Assembly (NCBI RefSeq): GCF_014837105.1
Contig: NZ_JACSPO010000004.1
Coordinates: 140,124-204,123, forward strand
Direction: 5' to 3'
Source of the DNA: Oceanitalea stevensii
Lineage (GTDB): Bacteria > Actinomycetota > Actinomycetes > Actinomycetales > Actinomycetaceae
DNA: 64,000 nucleotides
Shown: in pieces, positions 17,791-26,496 of the stretch
Position numbering within the stretch: the first letter of the stretch is position 1
Layout: the number at the start of each line of letters is the position of its first letter
Program-made: the position numbers and the translations under genes
Notes under the pieces: generated by a model
What the model was told of the DNA's origin: nothing
Databases searched by the model: none
The model's input: only the letters and a program-made list of their open reading frames with translations

Positions 17791-18132
17791 TCACTGGTCC
17801 TGCGGGGGCTCCCCGGGCTGGCTGGTGACGGTGGTGAGGAGGAAGACGGAGTCCTCGAGGGCGACGACGGCGTGCCGGTGGTGGGTGAGCGCGTGCAGCT
17901 CACCCGCGGTGAGGACCGGCTCGTCCTCGCCGGTGACCCGGACCCGTCCGACGAGCACCTGGAGGCTGGCGGCGTGCGGCGCGTTGTGCTCGGCCAGCTC
18001 GGCGCCCTCGCGCAGCGCGAGGATCGACTGGCGCAGCACGCCGTCGCGAAGGACGAGCTCGGCGCTGCGGCCGTGCTCGTCGGCGCGGGCGGCCTGCATG
18101 TGGGAGGTGACGAGAGGGGTGAGGTCGGGCAT
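17791..18132 (-). CDS. Small cupin-domain protein
   Basis: The 113-residue protein has a single cupin barrel. LAEHNAPHAASLQVLVGRVRV is the region of motif 1, and LTAGELHALTHHRHAVVALEDS of motif 2. Metal-ligand-like residues are present (His in EHNAPH, Glu and His in motif 2), though motif 1 lacks the second His of the classical HxH. Such short cupins often bind a metal and act as sensors or isomerases; the role is unknown. ATG 18130-18132 has GAGG upstream. Same direction as the PH-like gene, 33 bp away, so possibly one transcript. Confidence 0.75.
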   Translation of the reverse strand: MPDLTPLVTSHMQAARADEHGRSAELVLRDGVLRQSILALREGAELAEHNAPHAASLQVLVGRVRVTGEDEPVLTAGELHALTHHRHAVVALEDSVFLLTTVTSQPGEPPQDQ

Positions 18133-18320
18133 CGGTCCTCCTGAGGCGCGAACGGGTGCCCCCACCGTGGCACAGCGGGTGGGGGCCCGCACGGGAGTCA
18201 GGCGGGGCACGTCCCCCTCTGTGCGACCGTTGGCACCACTGTGCGCCCGGCAGAAGGGGAGCGCAGCGGAACCAACCGGCGCACCGACGAGCGCATCGTC
18301 GAGAGGGTCGCCCACCAGGC

Positions 18321-19424
18321 TCAGGCAGGACGGGTGCGCCAGGTCCACGGCGCCCGGAGTGCCAGCTCCAGCGGCCCGCGACGGTGGTGGCGACGCCACA
18401 GGGTCGCACCCACCGCGGCGAGGACAACCATGACGGTGCTGATGAGGACGCCCTGGGCCAGTGTCTGGGGGAGGGGACGCAGCCACGCGAGGGCGAACAG
18501 GTGAACCACGTAGAAGGTGAGCGACATCTGGCCCAGGACCGCCAGCGGCCGGAGCCGCCCCGAGCCCAGCCTCCGCTCCACCGCCAGGCAGCCGAGCAGG
18601 ACGAGGACGGACACCGCCGTCGCGCCGACGATCCACAGCGGCATCTGGCCGTGCGGGGCGTCGGTGAGGAGCAGCTCCCACGAGGTGTCCCCGACCAGAC
18701 CGCCGCGCCACCACGCCGCGACGCGGGCGACGAGCGGGCACCCGAGGGCGAGGACGGCCGCGACCACCACCGCCCGCCGCTGCAGGACCCACGAGGTGAG
18801 GTCCTGCCGGCCCAGCCACATCCCCAGCGCGAAGGGGGCGAACCACGTGAGGAGCGGGTAGGGGCCGGTGAGGACGACGGCGGTGAGCACCTCGACAGGC
18901 CCGTCACCGAGCTGCGGCGGTCGACCGTCGAACGGCGTCCCGGCGCTCACCTGAGGCGCCAACCACAGCACCGGGCCGACCAGGGCGCCGAGCGCGGCGA
19001 CCAGGAGCAGCACACCTCCGCGGGCGCGGACGAGCGCGCCGGCCAGGACGAAGAGCAGGGCGTAGACGGCGAGGATGACGTTGACCTCGTGGCCCAGCCG
19101 CTGCAGGGCGAGCCCGCCCACGAGGAGGAGGGTGCAGCGCCAGCCCAGCACCGCCCACAGCTGCCCACGGCCCGTGACGGACTCGCGCACCCGGCGGGTC
19201 ATGAGCGAGAAGCCGATGCCGGCGAGGAGCACGAAGAGCACCGAGGCCCGGCCGTGGGGCAGCAGGTAGAGGTAGCCGCCGAGACCGGTGGCCTCCGTCG
19301 GGCCGACGTTGACCGACACCATGCCGACGATCGCGAGCGCCCGCGCCGCGTCGACCGCGAGAACGCGCCGACGGCTGCCCGAGGAGGCACCCGTCCGCGT
19401 GAGGGGGTCGGCGGTGTCGGCCAT
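18321..19424 (-). CDS. DUF418/HGSNAT-like multi-spanning membrane protein
   Basis: A 367-residue protein with about ten membrane segments. The N-terminus (RRVLAVDAARALAIVGMVSVN) matches the start of heparan-alpha-glucosaminide acetyltransferase-like proteins, and the C-terminus (LGQMSLTFYVVHLFAL ... RRHHRRGPLE) matches the DUF418 region, which typically ends in such a motif. Members may transfer acyl groups across the membrane, but none of the visible residues proves activity. Start ATG at 19422-19424. Divergent from the gamma-glutamyltransferase gene with an 81-bp gap; separated from the cupin gene by 188 bp in which I see no gene. Confidence 0.8.
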   Translation of the reverse strand: MADTADPLTRTGASSGSRRRVLAVDAARALAIVGMVSVNVGPTEATGLGGYLYLLPHGRASVLFVLLAGIGFSLMTRRVRESVTGRGQLWAVLGWRCTLLLVGGLALQRLGHEVNVILAVYALLFVLAGALVRARGGVLLLVAALGALVGPVLWLAPQVSAGTPFDGRPPQLGDGPVEVLTAVVLTGPYPLLTWFAPFALGMWLGRQDLTSWVLQRRAVVVAAVLALGCPLVARVAAWWRGGLVGDTSWELLLTDAPHGQMPLWIVGATAVSVLVLLGCLAVERRLGSGRLRPLAVLGQMSLTFYVVHLFALAWLRPLPQTLAQGVLISTVMVVLAAVGATLWRRHHRRGPLELALRAPWTWRTRPA

Positions 19425-19505
19425 GCCCGCCTCCGCTCCTTCGCCGGCGGGATGCGCCCGCTGGATCTGCTCCTACCGTAGATATCCGGACCAAGGAGGC
19501 AACCC

Positions 19506-21173
19506 GTGCCAGCACCCACCGCACGCCTCGCTCTCGCCGGACTCGCCGCCGTCGCCCTCGTCGCCTGCACGAGCACGGATCCCGAGCCGTCACCCGCCAC
19601 GACGGCTCCGACGACGGCGCCGCCGACGACGACGGCCCCCGAACCCACCCCCACTCCCACCCCCACCCCCACCCCCACGCCCGAGCCGCAGTACGGGGTG
19701 GCCGCCGGCGACCCGGCCGCCGTCGCCGCGGGGATGCGCGTCCTCGAGCAGGGCGGGAACGCGGTCGACGCCGCCGTCGCGGCCGCCTTCGCCGTCGCCG
19801 TGGTCGAGCCCTACGCGTCCGGTATCGGCGGCGGTGGGGCGAGCATCGTCGTGCCGGAGGGCGACGGGGAGCGGGCCGTCACCTACGACTATCGAGAGGT
19901 CGTGGCCGACGACGGCATCGTGCCGGCCACCGGCACCGGCATCCCCGGCTTCGTGGCCGGGATGGCCACCCTTCATGACGCGCACGGGCAGGCGGAGTGG
20001 GCAGACGTCCTCGCCCCGGCGATCGAGCTCGCCGCCGAGGGGCACCCCGCCTCGCAGATGCTCGCCGTACGGCTGAGGGAGGACGTCGGGCCGGGGATCG
20101 CGGCCGATCTGCCGCACCTCCGGTCCGGCGGTGGTCCGCTCGCGGAGGGGGACCTGCTCGTCCAGGAGGAGCTGGCGGCGACGATGCGGACGCTGGCGGC
20201 GGACGGGCCGCAGGCGTTCTACACGGGGGCGCTCGCGGACTCGCTCACGTCGGTTCCCGGGATCGACGCCGCGTCCCTCGCCGGCTACGAGGTGGTGAGC
20301 GGGGAGCCGGTGCGTGGCGCCGTCGGCGACCACGAGGTGCTCGCGGCGCTGCCGCCGCTGCCCGGGGCGCCGGTGGTCCAGATGCTCCAGGTGGCCGAGG
20401 CGCTCGACGTGGCCGCGGCGGAGCCCGGTTCGGTGCCCTTCGTCGAGGGCGTCTCCGCCGCGTGGACCGTGGCCGACGAGTCGGCCGGCACGGTGCTCGG
20501 GGACCCGGCCTTCGTCGACGTCCCCGTCGCCGAGCTCGTCGACCCGGAGCGCAACGCGCGGCTCGCGGCGCGGGTCGCGCCGGACGCCGCCTCCCGGACG
20601 TCCTCGGACGACGCGCAGAACACCACCCACATCAGCGTCGTCGACTCCTCCGGCACGGCGGTGTCGATGACGAACACGCTCACCCACTGGTTCGGCTCCG
20701 GGACCTACCGGGAGGGCTTCTTCCTCAACGACCAGCTCTCGCGCTTCGGCGCGATCGACTCCCCGGCCAACCGGCCCGAGCCGCGCAGGAGGTCGGTGAG
20801 CTGGTCCGCGCCCCTCATCGTGCTCGACGACGACGCACGGCCGGTCCTCGTCATCGGCTCGCCCGGAGGCCGGCTCATCCCCAACATCCTCACCGGCGTG
20901 TACGCGCGCTGGGCGTGGCACGGGCAGTCGCTGGAGGAGGCCGTCCTGGCCCCGCGCTTCCACCTCGAGGGGCGCACGATGCGGCTGGAGGAGGGCACGC
21001 CGTCGGAGGTGGCGGACGGGCTCGCCGCCCGGGGCTACGCCGTCGAGATGGTGCCGCGCTCCGCGTACGCCTTCGGCTCGGTCAACGCGCTCGCGGTGGA
21101 CCCGGAGACCGGGGAGCTGACGGGCGCCGCGGACCCGCGCCGGGAGGCGGACGTGGCCGTCGGCGGCGGCTGA
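19506..21173 (+). CDS. Gamma-glutamyltransferase, lipoprotein form
   Basis: A 555-residue GGT precursor that should self-cleave into two subunits. Residues 1-20 are a lipoprotein signal with lipobox LVAC (Cys21), followed by a Pro/Thr-rich linker (about 25-60). The catalytic Thr is in QN-TTHISVVD at Thr373, the new N-terminus of the small subunit. GIGGGG and the glycine-rich PGGRLIPNI region are also conserved. It transfers or hydrolyses gamma-glutamyl groups at the cell surface. GTG 19506 is supported by a perfect AAGGAGG at 19494-19500. No ggt partner lies nearby. Confidence 0.92.
   Translation: MPAPTARLALAGLAAVALVACTSTDPEPSPATTAPTTAPPTTTAPEPTPTPTPTPTPTPEPQYGVAAGDPAAVAAGMRVLEQGGNAVDAAVAAAFAVAVVEPYASGIGGGGASIVVPEGDGERAVTYDYREVVADDGIVPATGTGIPGFVAGMATLHDAHGQAEWADVLAPAIELAAEGHPASQMLAVRLREDVGPGIAADLPHLRSGGGPLAEGDLLVQEELAATMRTLAADGPQAFYTGALADSLTSVPGIDAASLAGYEVVSGEPVRGAVGDHEVLAALPPLPGAPVVQMLQVAEALDVAAAEPGSVPFVEGVSAAWTVADESAGTVLGDPAFVDVPVAELVDPERNARLAARVAPDAASRTSSDDAQNTTHISVVDSSGTAVSMTNTLTHWFGSGTYREGFFLNDQLSRFGAIDSPANRPEPRRRSVSWSAPLIVLDDDARPVLVIGSPGGRLIPNILTGVYARWAWHGQSLEEAVLAPRFHLEGRTMRLEEGTPSEVADGLAARGYAVEMVPRSAYAFGSVNALAVDPETGELTGAADPRREADVAVGGG
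19644..19682. repeat. Period-6 microsatellite in the GGT linker
   Basis: A near-perfect run of the hexamer CCCCAC encodes alternating Pro-Thr (residues 47-59) between the lipobox and the enzyme. The period keeps the reading frame, so copy changes would only alter linker length. Confidence 0.75.
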
Positions 21174-21197
21174 GCCGGCTGTCCGCGGTCCGCGCGG

Positions 21198-21247
21198 CTG
21201 AAACTGCTCCGCGCTGCTGACATGTCCGCAGCGCGGAGCACTTTCAG
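21198..21247. repeat. Palindromic repeat, third family member; terminator-like
   Basis: Arms 21198-21217 and 21228-21247 pair in 19 of 20 positions around the loop TGACATGTCC. The outer CTGAAAC/TTTCAG and the TGAYATRTC centre are shared with the repeats at 15.5 kb. It lies 24 bp after the GGT stop and probably terminates that transcript. Confidence 0.75.
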
Positions 21248-21291
21248 GCGCGGGGTGGGGGAGGCCACCGGCCCGGTGCCTGCCTGGCACG

Positions 21292-21297
21292 TAGACT
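21292..21297 (+). promoter_or_regulatory. -10 box for leaderless ychF
   Basis: TAGACT ends 8 nt before the GTG start of ychF with no ribosome-binding site between. This supports the short start chosen. No good -35 is visible. Confidence 0.45.
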
Positions 21298-21305
21298 CGT
21301 TGCCC

Positions 21306-22391
21306 GTGGCCCTCACCATCGGAATCGCCGGACTGCCCAACGTCGGCAAGTCGACCCTCTTCAACGCCCTGACCCGCGCGACGGTGCTCGCCGCGAACTA
21401 CCCGTTCGCGACGATCGAGCCGAACGTCGGCGTCGTGCCGCTGCCCGACCCGCGGCTGGACCAGCTCGCCGAGATCTTCGGCTCGCAGAAGATCCTCCCC
21501 GCGACGGTCTCCTTCGTCGACATCGCCGGCATCGTCCGCGGCGCCTCCGAGGGGGAGGGGCTGGGCAACCAGTTCCTCGCCAACATCCGCGAGGCGGACG
21601 CCATCTGCCTCGTCACCCGCGCCTTCAGCGACCCGGACGTCGTCCACGTCGAGGGCAAGGTCGCCCCCGCGGACGACATCGAGACCATCATCACCGAGCT
21701 CGTCCTCGCCGACCTGCAGACCGTGGAGAAGGCGATTCCGCGGCTGGAGAAGGAGGTCCGTGGCAAGAAGACCGACGCCGCCGTCCTCGACACCGCGCGC
21801 GCGGTCCTCGCCCTCCTCGAGGAGGGCACGGCGATCTCCACCGGCGCGCCGAAGGCGGGGCTCGACATGGAGCACGTCGCCTCCTTCCAGCTCCTGTCCG
21901 CCAAGCCCTTCATCTATGTCTTCAACACCGACGACGAGGGGCTCGCGGACACCGCCATGCAGGCGGAGCTGCGCGCGCTGGCCGCACCGGCCGAGGCGAT
22001 CTTCCTCGACGCGAAGTTCGAGTCCGAGCTCGTCGAGCTCGAGCCCGAGGAGGCGGCCGAGATGCTCGCCGACGCCGGCCAGGAGGAGGCGGGCCTGGAC
22101 AAGCTGGCCCGCGTCGGCTTCGAGACCCTGGGCCTGCAGACCTACCTCACCGCCGGCCCCAAGGAGACCCGCGCCTGGACGATCCCCAAGGGCGCGACCG
22201 CCCCCGAGGCTGCAGGCGTCATCCACACCGACTTCCAGCGCGGCTTCATCAAGGCCGAGATCGTCTCCTTCGACGACCTCGTCGCCGCCGGGTCGATGGC
22301 CGAGGCCAAGGCCAAGGGCCAGGTCCGCATCGAGGGCAAGGACTACGTCATGCAGGACGGCGACGTCGTGGAGTTCCGCTTCAACGTGTAG
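21306..22391 (+). CDS. ychF: Redox-regulated OBG-type ATPase YchF
   Basis: The 361-residue protein has the family length. The P-loop is GLPNVGKSTLFNALT, the switch region is FVDIAGIVRGASEGEGLGNQFL, and the specificity motif reads NTDDE in place of NKxD, as in YchF ATPases. The C-terminal TGS domain (TYLTAGPKETRAWTI ... KDYVMQDGDVVEFRFNV) is intact. YchF hydrolyses ATP and binds the ribosome, with stress roles. The GTG at 21306 follows a -10 box directly; a GTG/ATG start further upstream would read through the palindrome at 21198-21247. Confidence 0.95.
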   Translation: MALTIGIAGLPNVGKSTLFNALTRATVLAANYPFATIEPNVGVVPLPDPRLDQLAEIFGSQKILPATVSFVDIAGIVRGASEGEGLGNQFLANIREADAICLVTRAFSDPDVVHVEGKVAPADDIETIITELVLADLQTVEKAIPRLEKEVRGKKTDAAVLDTARAVLALLEEGTAISTGAPKAGLDMEHVASFQLLSAKPFIYVFNTDDEGLADTAMQAELRALAAPAEAIFLDAKFESELVELEPEEAAEMLADAGQEEAGLDKLARVGFETLGLQTYLTAGPKETRAWTIPKGATAPEAAGVIHTDFQRGFIKAEIVSFDDLVAAGSMAEAKAKGQVRIEGKDYVMQDGDVVEFRFNV

Positions 22392-22396
22392 CGGGC

Positions 22397-22444
22397 TGCG
22401 TCGTGCGGCAGGGTACGTACCTTGAACGGCAACATGACGACGCA
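22397..22444. terminator. Inverted repeat downstream of ychF
   Basis: TGCGTCGT (22397-22404) and ACGACGCA (22437-22444) pair perfectly. The 32-nt loop contains the palindrome GGTACGTACC. It follows the ychF stop by 5 bp and may be a weak terminator or a binding site. From here to 22546 no gene is visible. Confidence 0.35.
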
Positions 22445-22546
22445 CGAGGCGGGACATGACGACGGACGCACACGCCCGGGTGGTCGGGCCGGACGATGGC
22501 GACGAGCGACTCGCGTTGATCCGGCCCGCCGCTGGGCGGTGAAGCG

Positions 22547-23278
22547 ATGAGCGTGCGTTCCGAGGCGCGCCGCCACCGTGACGAGCTCGGTGGTGTCGTC
22601 GCCGAGTACTGGGACAAGCCCACGCCGATGACGATCGGCATCTTCGTGGCGGTGTGGTTGCTGTTCTCGGGACTCACGCTCATCAATCCCGGGGAGACCA
22701 TCCTGCTGGCCGTGGCGCCGACGGTGGCCTTCGCGATCTTGCTCGCGGTGGCACTGCTGTACGTCGGCAACGAGCGGCTGCTCGTGTGCGAGCGCGGCCT
22801 GGTCATCGGATCCTTCGCCCCCGGCTTGCGATCCTACGTGCTCCGATACGACCAGATCGTCCCCGGCAGCGTGGTCCCGGTGACCGGCGCTCGCCGTTAT
22901 GCCAGGGAGACCGGTCCCGGCGGCTCCGCGCAGTCGACTGTGCGGCGGAACGCCTGGACGCGGCAGGGCGTCCACCTCGTCGGCCCCTCGCCGAAGACCG
23001 CGCGTCGCCACCGTGCCAGATTCGCGGCGTTGCAGGACCCGCCGGCGCGCTCCGTCGACGGTCGCTGGGTCTGGTTCGCCGGCGCCGGGTCCACGCCGCC
23101 GGAGCAGGTCACCGCTCAGATCGCCCGGGCAGCTGCGGCGGCAGGAGCTGTCCAGCTGGCCCAAGCCACCGCCGCCGCGCCGGTGCGCGAGCTGACCGGG
23201 AACCCCGCCGATGCCTCACGGCAGCTCCCCGGCTTCCCTGCCGTTCCCGATCTGCGGGGCCGCGAGGTCAGGCAGTGA
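22547..23278 (+). CDS. Uncharacterised membrane protein with PH-like region
   Basis: A 243-residue protein I do not recognise. Two membrane segments lie at about residues 29-47 and 51-72 (IGIFVAVWLLFSG, VAPTVAFAILLAVALLY). After them comes a beta-rich stretch (LLVCERGLVIGSFAPGL, LRYDQIVPGSVVPV) resembling PH-like membrane proteins, then an Ala-rich tail. Its stop overlaps the next gene's ATG as TGATG, so the two are probably made together. Both lie between ychF and an ABC-F gene. The ATG at 22547 was chosen because the tail upstream holds no hydrophobic residues. Confidence 0.6.
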   Translation: MSVRSEARRHRDELGGVVAEYWDKPTPMTIGIFVAVWLLFSGLTLINPGETILLAVAPTVAFAILLAVALLYVGNERLLVCERGLVIGSFAPGLRSYVLRYDQIVPGSVVPVTGARRYARETGPGGSAQSTVRRNAWTRQGVHLVGPSPKTARRHRARFAALQDPPARSVDGRWVWFAGAGSTPPEQVTAQIARAAAAAGAVQLAQATAAAPVRELTGNPADASRQLPGFPAVPDLRGREVRQ

Positions 23279-23799
23279 TGGTGCCACGGCGAGAGAGGCT
23301 GCGGGCTGCAGCCAAGCTGCAGCGCGAGATGCAGGAGCAGCACGGCGAGAGCGTCGAGGGGGCGATGGCGCAGGCCTGGGCCGCGAGCGGACGCACCCAC
23401 GCGGAGAGGACCTACCGTGCCGCGATGGCGCGCAACAGCGGCCAGCGCTTCTCGGTGAGCGACGTGATCCTGCCCGAGAGGCTCCTGCATCCGGAGGAGA
23501 CGGTGCTCGACGTCGCGGTGGGCGGGCTGTCCGCGGACACGTTCCCGCTGCTGCTAGTCACTGATCGACGTGTCATCCTCACCATCGACCAGCCGTGGCG
23601 GCGTTGGCCAGCCAAGCGCGAGGCACCCTTGGCCGAGGTCGTCGGCGCGGAGGTCGTGCCCTTCTTCCTCCTCGGTCGGCTGCGGGTGCGCCTGAGGCAG
23701 GACAAGGACATCAAGCTGAAGCTCGGGGCGCAGGAGCGGCCCAAGGAGGTCGCCGCGCTGATCAATCGCCTGGTGAGCGGCGGCACCGCGCCGCGGTGA
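23278..23799 (+). CDS. Uncharacterised protein with YokE-like PH fold
   Basis: A 173-residue soluble protein. The N-terminal 60 residues are charged and helical (LRAAAKLQREMQEQHGE). The rest looks like a PH-like fold: ILHPEETVLDVAVGGL, PLLLVTDRRVILTI, PLAEVVGAEVVP, RLRVRLRQDKDIKLKL, ending in AALINRLVSGG. This pattern (a VTDRRV turn followed by strands and a C-terminal helix) is seen in bacterial PH-like proteins. Start ATG 23278 overlaps the stop of the preceding membrane protein gene; they may act together at the membrane. Function unknown. Confidence 0.6.
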   Translation: MVPRRERLRAAAKLQREMQEQHGESVEGAMAQAWAASGRTHAERTYRAAMARNSGQRFSVSDVILPERLLHPEETVLDVAVGGLSADTFPLLLVTDRRVILTIDQPWRRWPAKREAPLAEVVGAEVVPFFLLGRLRVRLRQDKDIKLKLGAQERPKEVAALINRLVSGGTAPR

Positions 23800-23833
23800 G
23801 GGCCGAGTGCCTCCCCGATGACAGGATTGGCCG

Positions 23834-25501
23834 ATGACCGCGACCCTCGTGACCCACGGCCTGGCCGGAGGGTACGGCCATCGCACCCTCTTCGACTCGC
23901 TCGACCTCACAGTCGCACCGGGTGACGTCCTCGGGGTGGTCGGTGCCAACGGCGCCGGGAAGTCCACGCTGCTCAAGCTGCTCGCCGGCAGGGAGCAACC
24001 GCAGGCGGGCGCCGTCACGCTGTCGCCGGCGGACGCCTTCGTCGGCTGGCTGCCGCAGGAGCACGAGCGCGTCGTCGGGGAGACCGTGGCCGAGTACGTC
24101 GCCCGCCGCACGGGGTGCGCGGAGGCGACGCGGGCCATGGACGCCGCGGCGGCGGCACTCGGCGACCCGTCACTCCTCGACGGCAGCGGGGTCGACCCGG
24201 CCGACGCGTACTCCTCGGCGCTGGACCGCTGGCTGGCCAGCGGTGCCGCCGACCTCGAGGAGCGCCTCCCCGTCGTGCTCGCCGAGCTCGGCCTGGACCT
24301 CGGCGGGGCCAGGCCCGAGCAGGCGCTCATGACCTCGCTGTCCGGGGGACAGGCGGCGCGTGTCGGGCTGGCGGCGCTGCTCCTGTCCCGGTTCGACATC
24401 GTGCTGCTGGACGAGCCGACGAACGACCTCGACCTCGACGGTCTCGAACGACTCGAAGCCCTCGTCCACGGACTTCGTGGCGGAGTGGTGGTCATCAGTC
24501 ACGACCGCGAGTTCCTCGCGCGCTGCGTGACGCGGGTGCTGGAGCTCGACCTGGCCCAGGGCACGAACCGGGTGTTCGGCGGCGGTTACGACGCGTACCT
24601 GGAGGAGCGAGAGGTCGCCCGCCGTCACCAGCGCGAGAAGTACGACGAGTTCGCCGAGAAGAAGGCCGACCTCGTCTCGCGGGCCAGGACCCAGCGGGAG
24701 TGGTCGAGCCAGGGCGTGCGCAACGCGATGAGGAAGGCGCCGGACAACGACAAGATCAGGCGCAAGGCGTCGAGCGAGTCGAGCGAGAAGCAGGCGCAGA
24801 AGGTCCGCCAGATGGAGAGCCGCATCGCGCGGCTCGAGGAGGTCGAGGAGCCTCGCAAGGAGTGGCAGCTCCAGCTCACCATCGGGTCGGCGCCGCGCTC
24901 CGGGTCGGTGGTCTCGACGCTCAGCTCGGCGGTGTTCCGCCAGGGCTCCTTCACGCTCGGCCCGGTGTCGTTGCAGGTGAACGCGGGGGAGCGGATCGGG
25001 ATCACCGGACCGAACGGCGCCGGCAAGTCGACCCTGCTCCGCGCCCTGCTCGGCCACCGGCTGCCGGACGAGGGGACGGCGAGCCTGGGGGCCAGCGTCC
25101 ACATCGGTGAGATCGACCAGGCGCGCGCCGTCCTCGCCGGGTCCCAGCTCCTCGCGACGGCCTTCGAGGCGCTCGTCCCGGACATGGCGTCAGGAGAGGT
25201 GCGGACGCTGCTGGCGAAGTTCGGGCTCAAGGCGGATCACGTCAACCGCCCCGTCGACGAGCTGTCACCGGGTGAGCGCACGCGCGCCGGGCTGGCGCTG
25301 CTCCAGGCGCGTGGCGTCAACCTCCTCGTGCTCGACGAGCCGACGAACCACCTCGACCTGCCGGCCATCGAGCAGCTCGAGCAGGCGCTCGAGTCCTACG
25401 ACGGGACTCTGCTGCTGGTGACCCACGACCGGCGGATGCTCGCCACGGTGCGGACCGACCGGCGGTGGCACGTCGAGGCCGGCCAGGTCACCGAGCTGTA
25501 G
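23834..25501 (+). CDS. ABC-F family ATPase
   Basis: A 555-residue soluble protein with two ABC cassettes and no membrane domain, as in ABC-F translation factors. Cassette 1: Walker A GANGAGKST at 37-45, signature LSGGQAARVG, Walker B LLDEPTNDLD. Cassette 2: Walker A GPNGAGKST, an unusual signature LSPGERTRAG, Walker B LDEPTNHLD. A charged linker (about 250-350, KYDEFAEKKADLVSRAR, KKASSESSEKQAQKVRQ) joins them. ABC-F proteins act at the ribosome; some protect it from antibiotics. Which kind this is cannot be told. It follows the two PH-like genes by 34 bp. Confidence 0.88.
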   Translation: MTATLVTHGLAGGYGHRTLFDSLDLTVAPGDVLGVVGANGAGKSTLLKLLAGREQPQAGAVTLSPADAFVGWLPQEHERVVGETVAEYVARRTGCAEATRAMDAAAAALGDPSLLDGSGVDPADAYSSALDRWLASGAADLEERLPVVLAELGLDLGGARPEQALMTSLSGGQAARVGLAALLLSRFDIVLLDEPTNDLDLDGLERLEALVHGLRGGVVVISHDREFLARCVTRVLELDLAQGTNRVFGGGYDAYLEEREVARRHQREKYDEFAEKKADLVSRARTQREWSSQGVRNAMRKAPDNDKIRRKASSESSEKQAQKVRQMESRIARLEEVEEPRKEWQLQLTIGSAPRSGSVVSTLSSAVFRQGSFTLGPVSLQVNAGERIGITGPNGAGKSTLLRALLGHRLPDEGTASLGASVHIGEIDQARAVLAGSQLLATAFEALVPDMASGEVRTLLAKFGLKADHVNRPVDELSPGERTRAGLALLQARGVNLLVLDEPTNHLDLPAIEQLEQALESYDGTLLLVTHDRRMLATVRTDRRWHVEAGQVTEL

Positions 25502-25529
25502 GGGAGTGCTGCCCGGTCCCGCCAGACCC

Positions 25530-25558
25530 TTGTCCGCGGACTGCGCCGTCGCTAGCGT
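25530..25558 (+). promoter_or_regulatory. Strong leaderless promoter for the VOC gene
   Basis: TTGTCC (25530-25535) and TAGCGT (25553-25558) are spaced 17 nt apart, and the ATG follows 7 nt after the -10. There is no ribosome site. This is the clearest leaderless promoter in the window. Confidence 0.65.
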
Positions 25559-25565
25559 GCGGCGC

Positions 25566-26003
25566 ATGGCCATCAGGCTCGACAACGTCGGCATCGCCGT
25601 GCGCGATCTCGACGCCGCGATCGCGTTCTTCACCGACCTCGGCCTCACCGTGCTGGGCCGAGACACGGTCAGCGGTGAGTGGACGGAGACCGCCGTCGGG
25701 CTGGACGGCAACCACGCGAAGATCGCGATGCTCCAGACGCCCGACGGCCAGGCGCGGCTCGAGCTCTTCGAGTACCTCCACCCGCAGGCCATCGAGACCG
25801 AGCCCACCCGGCCCAACGAGATCGGCATGCACCGGGTCGCCTTCGCGGTCGACGACCTCGACGAGGCCCTGGAGGTGGCGGCGCGGCACGGCTGCCACCC
25901 GCTCCGCGGGGTGGCGACGTACGAGGACCTCTACCGGCTCACCTACGTGCGCGGCCCGAGCGGCATCATCGTCATGCTCGCCGAGGAGCTCAAGCGCACC
26001 TGA
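25566..26003 (+). CDS. VOC-superfamily (glyoxalase-like) protein
   Basis: The 145-residue protein has the paired beta-alpha-beta-beta-beta modules of the vicinal oxygen chelate fold. Module 1 is LDNVGIAVRDLDAAIAFFTDLGLTVLG and module 2 is GMHRVAFAVDDLDEALEVAARHG. The possible metal ligands include His in GMHRVAF and Glu in ELFEYL. Members act as lyases, dioxygenases or antibiotic-binding proteins; the substrate is unknown. I start at ATG 25566, placed by the -10 box, rather than at the longer upstream frame, which would include promoter bases. Confidence 0.85.
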   Translation: MAIRLDNVGIAVRDLDAAIAFFTDLGLTVLGRDTVSGEWTETAVGLDGNHAKIAMLQTPDGQARLELFEYLHPQAIETEPTRPNEIGMHRVAFAVDDLDEALEVAARHGCHPLRGVATYEDLYRLTYVRGPSGIIVMLAEELKRT

Positions 26004-26124
26004 CCGCCGCGTTGGCGCCCCGGCCGCAGCTCGGTCCGATGAGTTCCGGGCCGTCGGCCGGTCACAACCCACAGTGCACGAGACGCTGCACCTGGCCGAC
26101 GGCGAACCAGCAAAGGACAACCCG

Positions 26125-26496
26125 ATGACCCAGTACCTGCTCTCCCTGCCTCACGACTCCGCCGAGGAGCCGACGATGGCGACGATGGACCCGGCCGAGC
26201 TCGAGGCCGCGATGGCGGCCGCCGGGGCGTTCATCGACGAGCTCACGGCCTCGGGCGCCTTCGTCTTCGCCGGCGGCCTCATGCCGCCGTCGACGGCGAC
26301 GACGGTGGACAACACCGGCGAGGAGCTGCGGACGGTCAGTGGCCCGTTCGTCGAGGCGCCGGAGTACCTCGGCGGGTTCTGGGTCATCGAGGTCGCCGAC
26401 GAGGCCACCGCCGTCGAGTGGGCCGCGAAGGCGTCCAGGGCGCTGTCGTCCCGGGTCGAGGTGCGCGCACTCCAGGAGGCACCGAGCGGGGACTAG
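26125..26496 (+). CDS. YCII-related (DGPF-like) protein
   Basis: The 123-residue protein matches the YCII-related/DGPF family: FVFAGGLMPPS, then TVSGPFVEAPEYLGGFWVIEV, with the conserved SGPF variant of the DGPF motif, and a C-terminal helix. The family has a ferredoxin-like fold of uncertain biochemistry, and relatives often pair with ECF sigma factors. This one has no sigma factor beside it. Its TAG stop shares CTAG with the convergent AHSA1 gene (overlapping stops). A second YCII protein, next to an ECF sigma factor, lies at 33462. Confidence 0.85.
   Translation: MTQYLLSLPHDSAEEPTMATMDPAELEAAMAAAGAFIDELTASGAFVFAGGLMPPSTATTVDNTGEELRTVSGPFVEAPEYLGGFWVIEVADEATAVEWAAKASRALSSRVEVRALQEAPSGD

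Noticed and set aside
18133..18320. Possible small gene between the cupin and DUF418-like genes
   Set aside because: No start with a ribosome site and no recognisable protein in this 188-bp gap.
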